64,000 nt of DNA from an uncultured Raoultella sp. (GTDB lineage Bacteria > Pseudomonadota > Gammaproteobacteria > Enterobacterales > Enterobacteriaceae), in assembly GCA_900759445.1 (NCBI GenBank), contig CAAEVH010000040.1, positions 1 through 64,000 on the forward strand, written 5' to 3'. Made by a program: the position numbers and the translations under genes. Each line of letters opens with the position of its first letter. The stretch's first letter is position 1. Shown here one piece after another: positions 37,219 through 46,932 of this stretch. Below the pieces are notes generated by a model. The model searched no databases. It was not told the DNA's origin and saw only the letters and a list, made by a program, of their open reading frames with translations.

Positions 37219-38289
37219 ATGAAAAAATTGATTAACCGTGTTGAAGACGTACTGACTGAACAACTCGCCGGACTGGCGAAAGCGTATCCTTCCCTGGCAC
37301 TGCATCAGGATCCGGTATATGTCACCCGCGCAGATGCGCCGGTAATGGGCAAAGTGGCGCTGCTTTCCGGCGGCGGCAGCGGACACGAGCCTATGCACTG
37401 CGGCTATATTGGTCAGGGCATGCTCTCTGGTGCCTGCCCGGGTGAAATTTTTACCTCACCCACGCCGGATAAAATGTTCGAATGCGCCATGCAAATTGAT
37501 GGCGGCGAAGGCGTACTGCTGATCATCAAAAATTACACCGGCGATATTCTTAATTTCGAAACCGCCACCGAGCTGTTGCATGAAAGCGGCGTCAAAGTCA
37601 CCACCATGGTAGTGGATGACGACGTGGCGGTGAAAGACAGTCTGTATACCGCCGGTCGTCGTGGTGTGGCGAATACCGTATTGATCGAAAAACTGGTCGG
37701 CGCTGCCGCCGAACGCGGTGACTCACTGGAAGTCTGTGCGGCGCTGGGTCGTAAACTGAATAACCAGGGCCACTCCATTGGGATAGCCATTGGCGCCTGT
37801 ACCGTTCCGGCCGCCGGACAACCGTCGTTCACGTTGCAGGATAACGAAATGGAGTTTGGCGTGGGTATCCACGGGGAACCGGGCATTGACCGCCGCACCT
37901 TCACTTCCCTCGATCAGACCGTTGATGAAATGTTCGATACCCTGCTGGAAAACGGCAACTACAGCCGTACGCTCCGCCACTGGGACAACGTTCAGGGCGC
38001 GTGGCAGGAAGGCAAAGAAAGCAAACGCGCGTTGCAAAGCGGCGATCGCGTCATTGCGCTGGTCAATAATCTCGGTGCGACGCCGCTGTCAGAACTCTTC
38101 GGCGTGTATAACCGCCTCGAAAGCCGTTGCCAGGACGCCGGCATCGTCATTGAGCGCAATCTGATCGGTTCTTACTGTACCTCTCTGGATATGACCGGCT
38201 TCTCAATCACCCTGTTACAGGTGGATGACGACACGCTGAGCTTATGGGATGCACCGGTTCACACCCCTGCTCTCAACTGGGGTAAATAA
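37219..38289 (+). CDS. dhaK: PTS-dependent dihydroxyacetone kinase, Dha-binding subunit DhaK
   Basis: Protein of 356 residues. His218 in GVGIHGEPG binds dihydroxyacetone covalently as a hemiaminal, and SGGGSGHEPMH near residue 51 is the conserved substrate loop. It works with DhaL (ADP carrier) and DhaM (phosphate donor) to make dihydroxyacetone phosphate in the cytoplasm. First gene of dhaKLM, 8 bases before GGAG-dhaL. In E. coli dhaR lies divergently next to dhaK; here it is absent. Confidence 0.97.
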   Translation: MKKLINRVEDVLTEQLAGLAKAYPSLALHQDPVYVTRADAPVMGKVALLSGGGSGHEPMHCGYIGQGMLSGACPGEIFTSPTPDKMFECAMQIDGGEGVLLIIKNYTGDILNFETATELLHESGVKVTTMVVDDDVAVKDSLYTAGRRGVANTVLIEKLVGAAAERGDSLEVCAALGRKLNNQGHSIGIAIGACTVPAAGQPSFTLQDNEMEFGVGIHGEPGIDRRTFTSLDQTVDEMFDTLLENGNYSRTLRHWDNVQGAWQEGKESKRALQSGDRVIALVNNLGATPLSELFGVYNRLESRCQDAGIVIERNLIGSYCTSLDMTGFSITLLQVDDDTLSLWDAPVHTPALNWGK

Positions 38290-38300
38290 GGAGATACATG

Positions 38301-38933
38301 ATGTCCCTCAACAGAACACAAATTGTTAACTGGCTCTATCGCTGCGGTGAGATCTTCACCACCGAAAGTGATTTTCTCACCGGTCTTGATCGGGAAATTG
38401 GTGATGCCGACCACGGTCTGAACATGCACCGCGGCTTTAGCAAAGTCGTCGAAAAGCTGCCGTCCATCGCCGATAAAGACATTGGTTTTATTTTGAAAAA
38501 CACCGGCATGGTGCTGCTCTCAAGCGTCGGGGGGGCCAGCGGTCCACTGTTTGGTACCTTTTTTATCCGCGCCGCCCAGGTGACCCAGGCTCATCAAAGC
38601 CTGACGCTTGAGGAGTTGTATCAAATGATTCGTGATGGCGCAGAAGGTGTGATTAGCCGCGGTAAAGCTGAACCTGGCGACAAAACCATGTGCGATGTCT
38701 GGCTGCCGGTAGTGGAATCTTTACGCCAATCCTGCGAGCAAAAGCTGAGCGTACAGGCGGCGCTGGAAGCGGCAAGCCAACAAGCGGAAGCAGCAGCGCA
38801 AAGCACCATCACCATGCAGGCCCGCAAAGGCCGCGCCAGCTATCTCGGTGAGCGCAGCATTGGGCATCAGGATCCCGGCGCAACGTCCGTAATGTTTATG
38901 ATGCAAATGCTGGCTCAGGCGTCCAGAGAGTAA
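38301..38933 (+). CDS. dhaL: Dihydroxyacetone kinase ADP-binding subunit DhaL
   Basis: Protein of 210 residues, the E. coli length. It has the Mg-ADP motif REIGDADHGLNMHRGFSK (three Asp ligands) and SSVGGASGPLFGTFF. It keeps ADP bound and passes phosphate from DhaM to the substrate on DhaK. Two adjacent ATGs exist; the second (38301) has the better spacing to GGAG and matches the E. coli start MSL. Confidence 0.97.
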   Translation: MSLNRTQIVNWLYRCGEIFTTESDFLTGLDREIGDADHGLNMHRGFSKVVEKLPSIADKDIGFILKNTGMVLLSSVGGASGPLFGTFFIRAAQVTQAHQSLTLEELYQMIRDGAEGVISRGKAEPGDKTMCDVWLPVVESLRQSCEQKLSVQAALEAASQQAEAAAQSTITMQARKGRASYLGERSIGHQDPGATSVMFMMQMLAQASRE

Positions 38934-38943
38934 GGATAAAGCG

Positions 38944-40374
38944 ATGGTAAACCTGGTTATTGTTTCTCACAGCGCCCAGTTGGGCGAAGGCGTCGGCGCG
39001 CTAGCCCGGCAGATGTTAATGGGTGATGGATGCAAAATCGCTATTGCCGCAGGCATTGACGATCCTGAGAATCCGATTGGTACCGATCCTATCAAGGTGA
39101 TGGAAGCCATTGAGTCCGTGGCCGATACGGATCACGTGCTGGTGATGATGGATATCGGTAGTGCGCTACTGAGTGCGGAAACCGCGCTGGAACTGCTCGA
39201 TCCGGCCATTGCCGCCAAAGTACGTTTGTGCGCCGCGCCGCTGGTCGAAGGCACGCTCGCCGCAACGGTTAGCGCTGCCGCAGGTGCTGACATCGAGCGG
39301 GTCATCTGTGATGCCATGAATGCCCTCGACGCCAAATGTGAGCAACTGGGTTTACCTTCGCCATCTGCAGCAAAGCCGACATCTGCCGAATTCGCGCCCG
39401 ATGCAGATGCTCATTCAGTGGCCATTGTGGTGAAAAACCCAAACGGCATTCATGTGCGTCCGGCTTCACGGCTGGTTTCCGCGCTGTCTGGCTTTAACGC
39501 CGATATGTGGCTGGAGAAAAATGGCAAGTGCGTCGTCCCTGATAGCCTGAATCAGATTGCCCTGCTGCAGGTACGCTGTAACGACACGCTGCGCCTGATT
39601 GCCAAGGGCGAACAGGCAGAGGATGCACTGGCCGCATTCAAACAGCTGGCGGCTGAGAATTTTGGTGAATCGCTCGAGCCCGCGCATGCTGATACCGTGG
39701 TGACGAAGGTTCCCTCACAGGTCACGGGGACGGCATTCTGTTACACACCGTTCTCACCACAGGTAAGCCAGCAGCCTGTAGCCTCACTCCAGATTGAGCA
39801 GCAACGGTTACGGGTCGCTATCCAAAGCACGCTGAACGACTTAAGCGAGCTAACCGCGCTTGCAGAAGAGAGATATTCCGCAGATATCGCCGCTATTTTC
39901 TCCGGTCACCACACGCTGTTGGACGATCCGGATCTGTTCGATATGGCTTGTGATCTAATGCGTGAAACGCAGTGCAGCGCGGCCTGGGCCTGGCATCAGG
40001 TGCTGAGCGATCTCAGCCAGCAGTATTTACAGCTCGACGATCCTTACCTGCAGGCGCGATACATCGATATTGAAGATTTGTTGTCTCGTTCACTGCAGTA
40101 TTTAACGGGAGAGACTGCACAAATTCCCGCGTTCATCCGCCCCACTATTTTGGTCGCGGAGGTCATCTATCCATCTACGGTGCTGCAACTCGATCCGAAG
40201 ACCATCAAAGGCATCTGCCTGCGGGACGGGAGCGAAGCGTCCCACCCGGCGATTATCGCCCGTGCAATGGGGTTATGTTGGTTATGTCAGCAAGGCGAGG
40301 CCATCGAGAGTATCACGATGGGTGATACCCTGACCCTTGACAGCGTGGCCCAGCGGATAACCCGCGCGGACTGA
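38944..40374 (+). CDS. dhaM: Dihydroxyacetone kinase phosphotransfer protein DhaM
   Basis: Protein of 476 residues with three PTS-like domains: a mannose-type EIIA with His9 (VIVSHSAQLGEG), an HPr-like domain with His170 (NPNGIHVRPAS), and an N-terminal-EI-like domain with a His in GSEASHPAIIAR near the C terminus. It moves phosphate from the general PTS (EI and HPr) to DhaL-ADP. Ten bases separate it from dhaL; the operon ends with the terminator that follows. Confidence 0.96.
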   Translation: MVNLVIVSHSAQLGEGVGALARQMLMGDGCKIAIAAGIDDPENPIGTDPIKVMEAIESVADTDHVLVMMDIGSALLSAETALELLDPAIAAKVRLCAAPLVEGTLAATVSAAAGADIERVICDAMNALDAKCEQLGLPSPSAAKPTSAEFAPDADAHSVAIVVKNPNGIHVRPASRLVSALSGFNADMWLEKNGKCVVPDSLNQIALLQVRCNDTLRLIAKGEQAEDALAAFKQLAAENFGESLEPAHADTVVTKVPSQVTGTAFCYTPFSPQVSQQPVASLQIEQQRLRVAIQSTLNDLSELTALAEERYSADIAAIFSGHHTLLDDPDLFDMACDLMRETQCSAAWAWHQVLSDLSQQYLQLDDPYLQARYIDIEDLLSRSLQYLTGETAQIPAFIRPTILVAEVIYPSTVLQLDPKTIKGICLRDGSEASHPAIIARAMGLCWLCQQGEAIESITMGDTLTLDSVAQRITRAD

Positions 40375-40381
40375 TGTCGGT

Positions 40382-40417
40382 TGCACGCCCTTTGCCGACA
40401 AAGGGTGTGCATCTTTT
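40382..40417 (+). terminator. Intrinsic terminator after dhaKLM
   Basis: A 13-bp stem (TGCACGCCCTTTG / CAAAGGGTGTGCA, one G-U pair) with the 4-base loop CCGA, followed by TCTTTT. Confidence 0.85.
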
Positions 40418-40545
40418 CGATTCGCGTCGGGAAATGTCTGTTTATTCGCAAAATGGGGCGTCGATCACGCGCAACGGTCGATCCTGAACTAAGGTTTTCT
40501 CATGGTAAATGCCGCTGCTTCGGCACACCCTAAGGAGATTAACCG

Positions 40546-42258
40546 ATGATAACGCCTGCAACTCGCCATCCAGGCCTGCTCTCTGTTGCAATAAAACTGA
40601 CGCTCGCAAGCACCTTTTTTGCCCTTTCCTCTTTTGCCGTCAACGCCGAGGACGCGCCAACCGCAACGCCTCAGCCGCCTGATATTTTGCTTGGCCCACT
40701 GTTTAACGATGTACAAACGGCCAAACTGTTTCCTGACCAGAAAACCTTTGCTGACGCCGTCCCTAACAGCGATCCATTAATGATCCTTGCCGATTACCGG
40801 ATGCAGAAAAATCAGTCCGGATTCGACTTACGTCATTTTGTGGAAGTGAATTTCACCTTGCCGAAAGCTGGCGAGAAATACGTCCCTCCAGCCGGGCAAT
40901 CGCTGCGCGAGCATATTGACGGACTGTGGCCGGTACTCACTCGTTCGACAACCGACGCTGAAAAATGGGACTCTCTGCTGCCGCTCCCGGAACCGTATGT
41001 CGTGCCTGGCGGGCGTTTTCGCGAAATATATTATTGGGACAGCTATTTCACCATGCTGGGGCTTGCCGAGAGCAATCACTGGGATAAGGTCTCCGACATG
41101 GTGGCAAACTTCGCTTACGAGATTGATTCCTGGGGGCACATTCCTAACGGCAACCGCACCTACTATCTGAGCCGTTCTCAACCGCCATTCTTTGCCTTTA
41201 TGGTGGAACTGCTGGCGCAGCATGACGGGGATGACGCGCTGAAAAAATACCTCCCGCAGATGCTCAAAGAATACACCTACTGGATGGAAGGCGTCGAAAC
41301 GCTCCAGCCCGGTCAGCAGAATAAGCGCGTGGTTAAACTGGATGACGGCACCATTTTGAATCGCTACTGGGATGACCGCGATACGCCGCGGCCAGAGTCT
41401 TGGGTGGAGGATATCGCCACAGCGAAAAGCAATCCGAACCGACCGGCCACAGAAATCTACCGCGACCTGCGTTCTGCCGCCGCGTCGGGTTGGGACTTTA
41501 GTTCCCGCTGGATGGATAACCCCAATCAACTAGGCACCCTACGCACCACCAGCATTGTTCCAGTCGATCTCAATGCGTTGATGTACAAAATGGAAAAGAT
41601 GATCGCCCTCGCCAGCAAGGCCGCCGGGGATAATGCCAAAGCTGCACAATATGAAGGCTTCGCTAATGCCCGACAAAAAGGGATCGAAAAGCACCTGTGG
41701 AACGACAAAGAAGGCTGGTATGCCGATTACGATCTGAAGAGCCACAAAGTACGTAACCAACTCACGGCCGCCGCCTTGTTCCCGTTGTATGTCAATGCAG
41801 CAGCAAAAGATCGCGCCAGTAAAGTGGCCGCGGCAACCCAGGCGCATTTGCTGCAACCCGGCGGCCTGGCCACCACGTCAGTGAAAAGCGGCCAGCAGTG
41901 GGATGCTCCCAACGGCTGGGCCCCGCTCCAGTGGGTCGCCGCATCGGGATTACAGAATTACGGTCAGGATAACGTCGCCATGGACGTGACCTGGCGATTC
42001 CTCACCAACGTGCAGCACACCTACGATCGTGAGAAAAAGCTGGTTGAAAAGTATGACGTGAGTAGCACAGGCACTGGCGGAGGCGGCGGCGAATATCCGT
42101 TGCAGGATGGTTTTGGCTGGACCAACGGCGTAACGCTAAAAATGCTCGACCTGATCTGCGCCAAAGAAAAGCCCTGTGACAGCGTGCCCGCATCGCGCCC
42201 GGCCCCGGCAAGTACCACGCCAGTCGAGCCTAAAAAACAGGCTCAGCCGACGTCTTAA
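40546..42258 (+). CDS. treA: Periplasmic trehalase TreA
   Basis: Protein of 570 residues with a signal peptide ([24 protein letters not shown], cut before EDAP). Both GH37 signatures are present: [16 protein letters not shown] around residue 150 and [13 protein letters not shown] around residue 450. It cuts trehalose into two glucoses in the periplasm. The Pro/Ala-rich tail ([18 protein letters not shown]) is typical. It stands alone between two terminators. Confidence 0.96.
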   Translation: MITPATRHPGLLSVAIKLTLASTFFALSSFAVNAEDAPTATPQPPDILLGPLFNDVQTAKLFPDQKTFADAVPNSDPLMILADYRMQKNQSGFDLRHFVEVNFTLPKAGEKYVPPAGQSLREHIDGLWPVLTRSTTDAEKWDSLLPLPEPYVVPGGRFREIYYWDSYFTMLGLAESNHWDKVSDMVANFAYEIDSWGHIPNGNRTYYLSRSQPPFFAFMVELLAQHDGDDALKKYLPQMLKEYTYWMEGVETLQPGQQNKRVVKLDDGTILNRYWDDRDTPRPESWVEDIATAKSNPNRPATEIYRDLRSAAASGWDFSSRWMDNPNQLGTLRTTSIVPVDLNALMYKMEKMIALASKAAGDNAKAAQYEGFANARQKGIEKHLWNDKEGWYADYDLKSHKVRNQLTAAALFPLYVNAAAKDRASKVAAATQAHLLQPGGLATTSVKSGQQWDAPNGWAPLQWVAASGLQNYGQDNVAMDVTWRFLTNVQHTYDREKKLVEKYDVSSTGTGGGGGEYPLQDGFGWTNGVTLKMLDLICAKEKPCDSVPASRPAPASTTPVEPKKQAQPTS

Positions 42259-42287
42259 TGCCGTTACCTGAAGCGTTTTACTCCCCG

Positions 42288-42313
42288 AATCCGCGCTGCG
42301 TCGCGGATTTTTT
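42288..42313 (+). terminator. Intrinsic terminator after treA
   Basis: An 8-bp stem (AATCCGCG / CGCGGATT) with a 6-base loop, followed by TTTT. Confidence 0.8.
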
Positions 42314-42414
42314 CAGGCTTATATTTCGCCATTCCTGTTGTCTCTACGCCATCTAGCCCTTATGGGGTATTCCGGGTTTTCATCCGTGAGAAATTGATTC
42401 TGAACATGTTTTTA

Positions 42415-42442
42415 TTCGCTGTATATGTAAATATATAGCGAT
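42415..42442. promoter_or_regulatory. ModE-like operator
   Basis: Two 11-base arms, TTCGCTGTATA (42415-42425) and TATATAGCGAT (42432-42442), separated by six bases; nine of eleven positions pair. This agrees with the known enterobacterial ModE site (ATCGNTATATA-N6-TATATAACGAT). It ends 24 bases before the substrate-binding-protein gene, a place where bound Mo-ModE would block transcription. Confidence 0.8.
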
Positions 42443-42466
42443 TTTATCACCTTCAGGATAACAATT

Positions 42467-43489
42467 ATGCCACTGACAAGACGGATGTTTGCCCAGCTTG
42501 TGGCATCTGCACTGCTGCTACGCCATCTTCCCGCCTTGGCTCAAACGCCGCTAACCGTTGCCGTTGGAGGCCACCCAGCGCCAGAGGCGACCCAACGCGT
42601 GGTCAGCGCAGGCGCACCCGCCGACATGCTGCTGCTGGCCGTCGCGCCGGAAAAACTGGTTGGTTTTTCATCCTTTGATTTTTCTCGTCAGACCGCCATC
42701 CCGTTTCACGAAGACATTCGGGCTTTACCGAAACTGGGCAAGCTGGCGGGGCGCGCCAGCACACTCTCGCTTGAAGCGCTACTGGCGCTTAAACCCGACC
42801 TGGTGATTGACTGCGGCAATGCCGATGAAACCTGGCTTTCTCAGGCCAGACAAGTCAACGCGCAAACGCAAATTCCCTGGCTGCTGATTAATGGCGAACT
42901 CCGGCTCAGCCCGCAACAGCTACTCGCGGCAGGTGAAGCGCTGGGAGTCGCAACACGGGCCAGGACTCAGGCCAAACTGGCCCAGCGTTTTATTGATGAA
43001 GCCCTCGCGTTTTCACACTCTCCCGCAGCAAAGCTGCGTTTTTATGCCGCGCGCGGCGCCCGCGGACTTGAAACAGGATTACAAGGTTCATTGCATACCG
43101 AATCGGCAGAACTACTGGGATTACACAATGTGGCGCAAATTCCTGGGCGGCACGGGCTGGCGCAGGTTTCAATGGAAAACCTGTTGAGCTGGCAGCCCGA
43201 TATTATTCTGGTACAGGATGCGATTACGGCACAGTACCTGCGAGAAGATCCCGTCTGGCAAGGAGTCAAAGCGGTTGCCGATCGGCGCATTCTGTTTCTC
43301 AGCGGCCTGCCGTTTGGCTGGCTGGACGCGCCTCCCGGCATCAATCGTTTGCTGGGGTTACGCCGTCTGCATGCCTGGCTTGATCCACAGGTTGAAGCGG
43401 GCTTTAAAACCGATATGCAGCGCTACAGTGAGCTGTTCTGGCACACCACGTTAAGCGACGCACAGTATCAACAACTGGTGAGCGTCTGA
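42467..43489 (+). CDS. Periplasmic substrate-binding protein, MolA/BtuF class (predicted molybdate/tungstate or chelate)
   Basis: Protein of 340 residues with a signal peptide (MFAQLVASALLLRHLPALAQ) and the two-lobed class III binding fold (ADMLLLAVAPEKLVGFSSFD; LSLEALLALKPDLVIDCG; WQPDIILVQD). The family serves metal chelates, B12, heme or, in Haemophilus MolA (HI1472), molybdate and tungstate. The ModE site upstream and modD downstream support a Mo/W role. It overlaps the permease gene by one base. Confidence 0.85.
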   Translation: MPLTRRMFAQLVASALLLRHLPALAQTPLTVAVGGHPAPEATQRVVSAGAPADMLLLAVAPEKLVGFSSFDFSRQTAIPFHEDIRALPKLGKLAGRASTLSLEALLALKPDLVIDCGNADETWLSQARQVNAQTQIPWLLINGELRLSPQQLLAAGEALGVATRARTQAKLAQRFIDEALAFSHSPAAKLRFYAARGARGLETGLQGSLHTESAELLGLHNVAQIPGRHGLAQVSMENLLSWQPDIILVQDAITAQYLREDPVWQGVKAVADRRILFLSGLPFGWLDAPPGINRLLGLRRLHAWLDPQVEAGFKTDMQRYSELFWHTTLSDAQYQQLVSV

Positions 43490-44475
43490 TGAAAACATCT
43501 ACCCTCGGTTTTCTGATGATTACGACGGTGGTGCTTTGCGCGAGCATCGCCGCGGTGTCGGGTGCTTATCGCCTCGATGCACAACAGGTCGTGGATCTTA
43601 TTGCAGGCAGGGATAGCGTCCCGATGCAGGACAAAATCGTCTTCTGGCAAATCCGACTGCCACGCATTCTGGCTGCATTGTTACTCGGCGCAGCGCTGGC
43701 TGGTGCAGGAACCACTTATCAGGGAATGTTCCGTAACCCACTGGTTTCGCCGGATATCCTCGGCGTGGCGGCCGGTGCCGGTTTGGGCGCCTGTACGGCA
43801 ATCCTGCTGGGGCTACCAATCCTGTTTATTCAGCTGTATGCGTTCACTGGCGGTTTGTTAGTGGTCGCCGGTGTCTGGCTGATTACCCGGCGAGTCAAGC
43901 GTCACGATCCGGTGTTAACACTGGTGCTGGTCGGGATTGCGCTGGGTACGGTCTGCGGAGCGGGAATTTCACTCATCAAAACGCTGGCCGACCCGTATAC
44001 CCAACTCCCGTCGATCACCTTCTGGCTGCTCGGCGGTTTATCGACAATTACTCTGCACGATCTGTGGTTCTCAGCACCGCTGATCCTTGCTGGACTGGTC
44101 CCGTTATTGCTGCTGCGCTGGCGCATGAACCTGCTCACCCTGTCGGATGATGAAGCCCGATCGCTTGGGATCAACGTCTCCCGACTGCGGCTGGGACTGA
44201 TCGTCTGCGCAACGTTAGTCACCGCCTGTACCGTCGCCATTGCCGGCATTATCGGCTGGATTGGACTGGTGGTGCCGCACATCGGCAGACTCCTCAGCGG
44301 GAATAACCACCAGCAGTTACTGCCGGTGTCCATGGGGATCGGCGCCATTTTACTCCTGCTCACCGACACCCTCGCCCGCACGCTGAGCCGCACGGAAATC
44401 CCGCTGGGGATCCTGACTGCATTTATTGGCGCACCGTTCTTTTTGCTGCTTTTGCTGCGGGGAAACCGCCCATGA
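43489..44475 (+). CDS. FecCD/BtuC-type ABC importer permease
   Basis: Protein of 328 residues with about nine to ten membrane helices and the FecCD motifs RLPRILAALLLGAALAGAGT and GIIGWIGLVVPHIGRLLSG. It forms a homodimeric channel in the inner membrane. This is the architecture of the Haemophilus MolBC importer for molybdate and of siderophore importers. It overlaps the ATPase gene by four bases (ATGA). Confidence 0.9.
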   Translation: MKTSTLGFLMITTVVLCASIAAVSGAYRLDAQQVVDLIAGRDSVPMQDKIVFWQIRLPRILAALLLGAALAGAGTTYQGMFRNPLVSPDILGVAAGAGLGACTAILLGLPILFIQLYAFTGGLLVVAGVWLITRRVKRHDPVLTLVLVGIALGTVCGAGISLIKTLADPYTQLPSITFWLLGGLSTITLHDLWFSAPLILAGLVPLLLLRWRMNLLTLSDDEARSLGINVSRLRLGLIVCATLVTACTVAIAGIIGWIGLVVPHIGRLLSGNNHQQLLPVSMGIGAILLLLTDTLARTLSRTEIPLGILTAFIGAPFFLLLLLRGNRP

Positions 44476-45233
44476 CGCTATTACTCGTGCGCCACGCGTC
44501 GCTGGGATACCACAGTAAACAACCCGTGTTACGTGATATCTCCTTTCAGGTTTCGCCCGGTTCTGTCTGTTGTCTGATTGGTGCTAACGGCAGCGGTAAA
44601 ACCACCCTGATGCGCACCATTCTCGGCGTTCTTCCGCCGCTTCGCGGTGACATTCTGCTTGATGGCGTCGCGGTGAATCATCTCAGCGATCGGGAACGCG
44701 CCGCAGCCATCGCCTGGGTTCCTCAGGCGCACGACGGCGCGTTTGCCTTCACCGCCCTGGACATGGTGATGATGGGACTGGCCCCGCAACTGGCGGCATT
44801 TGCGGTTCCCGGCGCTAAAGAGCGTGAAATTGCGCATCAGCAACTGGCGATGCTGGAGATTTCTCACCTGGCACTTCGACGCTGGAACACCCTGAGCGGC
44901 GGCGAACGGCAACTGGTGTTGATCGCTCGCGCGCTGGCGCAACGCCCGCGTCTTTTATTGCTTGATGAACCCGCATCCAGCCTTGATTTTGGGCATCAAA
45001 TCCGTCTGCTCGACACGCTGGTGACGCTGAAAAATTCCGGTATGGCCCTGCTGATGTCGACCCATCACCCGTTGCACGCCCGGGCAATCGCCGACAGCGT
45101 GGTACGGGTTGAACCAAACGGCGAGGTGTCGCAGGGTCTGCCTGAACATCAGCTCGCCGCCGACCGCCTGGCCGCGCTGTATCGCGTTACACCGTCACAA
45201 ATTACCCACCATCTTTATGGTTCACTCAATTAA
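44472..45233 (+). CDS. ABC importer ATPase
   Basis: Protein of 253 residues: Walker A GANGSGKTTLM, Q-loop region VPQAHDG, signature LSGGERQLVLIARAL, Walker B LLLLDEPASSLD and H-loop STHHP. It powers the permease encoded upstream (as MolC, FecE or BtuD do). The next gene begins 9 bases after its stop codon. Confidence 0.93.
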   Translation: MTLLLVRHASLGYHSKQPVLRDISFQVSPGSVCCLIGANGSGKTTLMRTILGVLPPLRGDILLDGVAVNHLSDRERAAAIAWVPQAHDGAFAFTALDMVMMGLAPQLAAFAVPGAKEREIAHQQLAMLEISHLALRRWNTLSGGERQLVLIARALAQRPRLLLLDEPASSLDFGHQIRLLDTLVTLKNSGMALLMSTHHPLHARAIADSVVRVEPNGEVSQGLPEHQLAADRLAALYRVTPSQITHHLYGSLN

Positions 45234-45242
45234 GGAATATTC

Positions 45243-46055
45243 ATGCTCATTGACGACATTGATTTTGCCGATCTTTACCGTAAGCAATTACAGCTGGCGA
45301 ACAGAACCGAGAAAAAGCCGGAGCACTGGGACAAACGTGCGGAAAAAATGGCGGAGAATTGCGCCTCATTAACCGACAGCTATCTGCTGCAACTGCTGGG
45401 GAAAATCGACCTGCAAGGTGCAGAGTCGCTGTTTGATATGGGTTGCGGCCCCGGTACAGTCTCGCTGGCGCTGGCTAAAAAAATGCCAATAATTTACGGC
45501 GTAGATTACAGCCAGGGAATGCTGAGCGTAGCTGCCCGCCGCGCCGCACAAATGAACGCCCGTCACGTACAATGGGTGCAACGAGCCTGGGAAGAGCACT
45601 GGGATGATTTACCCCAGTGCGATATCGCCGTCGCCTCGCGCTCCACGCTGGTTGCCGATATGCGCCAGGCAATGAGCAAGCTGAATAATCAGGCCCGGCT
45701 GCGGGTTTATACCACCCACCTTGTCAGTTCATCTTTCGTTTCTCCCACCATTCAGCGCGCACTGGGCCGCGAAGTGATTGAACTGCCCAACTATATCTAT
45801 GCGCTTAATGTTCTGTATCAGATGGGGATCCACGCGCACGTTGATTTTATCCGCGGTCCCAACTGTCAGCAGGACAACAGCATCTGGACGCGTTTTCTGG
45901 AAAACGTGCGCTGGAGTATGGGTGAACTGAGCGCCGACGAGGTCGAACGTCTGGAAAACTGGTATCAACAGCAGGATCCACGCGCTATTGCCCCCGCCAG
46001 CCGTGACTGGGCGCTTATCTGGTGGGACAGCATCCCGCGGGAGGCGCTGCGATGA
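45243..46055 (+). CDS. SAM-dependent methyltransferase (class I) within the metal-uptake operon
   Basis: Protein of 270 residues with the SAM site ESLFDMGCGPGTVSLALAKK (motif I), IYGVDYSQGML as the second acidic loop and IAVASRSTLVADM as motif IV. It has no signal peptide. The gene is flanked by the importer ATPase and modD, overlapping modD by four bases. A methyltransferase is not needed for oxyanion transport, so it may build, modify or break down a small chelator. That is inference; no substrate motif is recognisable. Confidence 0.8.
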   Translation: MLIDDIDFADLYRKQLQLANRTEKKPEHWDKRAEKMAENCASLTDSYLLQLLGKIDLQGAESLFDMGCGPGTVSLALAKKMPIIYGVDYSQGMLSVAARRAAQMNARHVQWVQRAWEEHWDDLPQCDIAVASRSTLVADMRQAMSKLNNQARLRVYTTHLVSSSFVSPTIQRALGREVIELPNYIYALNVLYQMGIHAHVDFIRGPNCQQDNSIWTRFLENVRWSMGELSADEVERLENWYQQQDPRAIAPASRDWALIWWDSIPREALR

Positions 46056-46909
46056 TCTACTTTTCGCAGGCGCAAATTGACGCGCTGCTGCTGGAAGATA
46101 TTCAGGGCGGCGATCTGACCACCCGCGCGCTGGGTATCGGCGCCCAACCAGGCGTCATCGAGTTTAGCCATCGCCAGGGCGGATGCGTTAGCGGTACCGC
46201 TGTTGCCAGACAAATGCTGACGTCATTGGGATTAACCGTCACCGATATTTTGTCCGATGGCGAACGGGCGAACGCCGGACAGCGACTGATTCGCGCACAC
46301 GGACCAGCGGCGGCGCTGCACCAGGGCTGGAAAGCGGTACAAAATGTACTGGAGTGGAGCTGCGGCGTGTCGGGCTATCTCGTCGAGATGCTGAGCATGC
46401 TGCATCAACGCTATCCCGATGGGCAGATTGCCTGCACCCGCAAAGCCATTCCCGGTACGCGTTTACTGGCGACTCAGGCAATACTTGCCGCCGGGGGCAT
46501 TATCCATCGGGGAGGATGCGCCGAAACGGTACTGCTGTTTGCTAATCACCGCCGTTTCCTTACCAACCCAAACGACTGGACAGGCGCGATTGCGCGCTTA
46601 CGCAGCCATGCGCCAGAAAAAAAGATCGTGGTCGAAGCGGATACGCCAGATGAGGCATTGGCCGCCCTACGCGCCGCCCCAGATGTCCTACAACTCGACA
46701 AATTTACCCCCGAGCAGGCGGCAGAAATTGCCCGTCAGGCCCCTGCTCTGGCCCCCCATTGCACGCTGGCGCTGACCGGCGGCATTACCCTCGCCTCGCT
46801 GGCGGGTTATCTCGACTGCGGTATCAGACTCTTTATCACTTCCGCGCCTTACTACGCTCCACCTGCGGATATCAAAGTGAGCCTGAGCCCGGACGCACGT
46901 GGCCTATAA
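46052..46909 (+). CDS. modD: ModD, quinolinate-phosphoribosyltransferase-like protein of molybdenum loci
   Basis: Protein of 285 residues with the type II phosphoribosyltransferase fold: LLLEDIQGGDLTTRAL at the start, CTRKAIPGTRLLATQAILAAGG then HRGGCAETVLLFANH, and late ELDKFTP-like and GITL (TGGITLASLAGY) loops. In NadC-type enzymes the ATRKT and KDNH motifs bind quinolinate; here they read CTRKA and FANH, so the acid substrate should differ. ModD has been found in molybdate-transport operons, but its reaction is not known to me. The ATG at 46052 overlaps the methyltransferase stop. Confidence 0.82.
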   Translation: MIYFSQAQIDALLLEDIQGGDLTTRALGIGAQPGVIEFSHRQGGCVSGTAVARQMLTSLGLTVTDILSDGERANAGQRLIRAHGPAAALHQGWKAVQNVLEWSCGVSGYLVEMLSMLHQRYPDGQIACTRKAIPGTRLLATQAILAAGGIIHRGGCAETVLLFANHRRFLTNPNDWTGAIARLRSHAPEKKIVVEADTPDEALAALRAAPDVLQLDKFTPEQAAEIARQAPALAPHCTLALTGGITLASLAGYLDCGIRLFITSAPYYAPPADIKVSLSPDARGL

Positions 46910-46932
46910 CATCAAAAAATGGACTAAAAATA

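Noticed and set aside
46759..46932. N-terminal extension of the TonB receptor
   Set aside because: It overlaps modD and would bury the signal peptide that begins at 46933.
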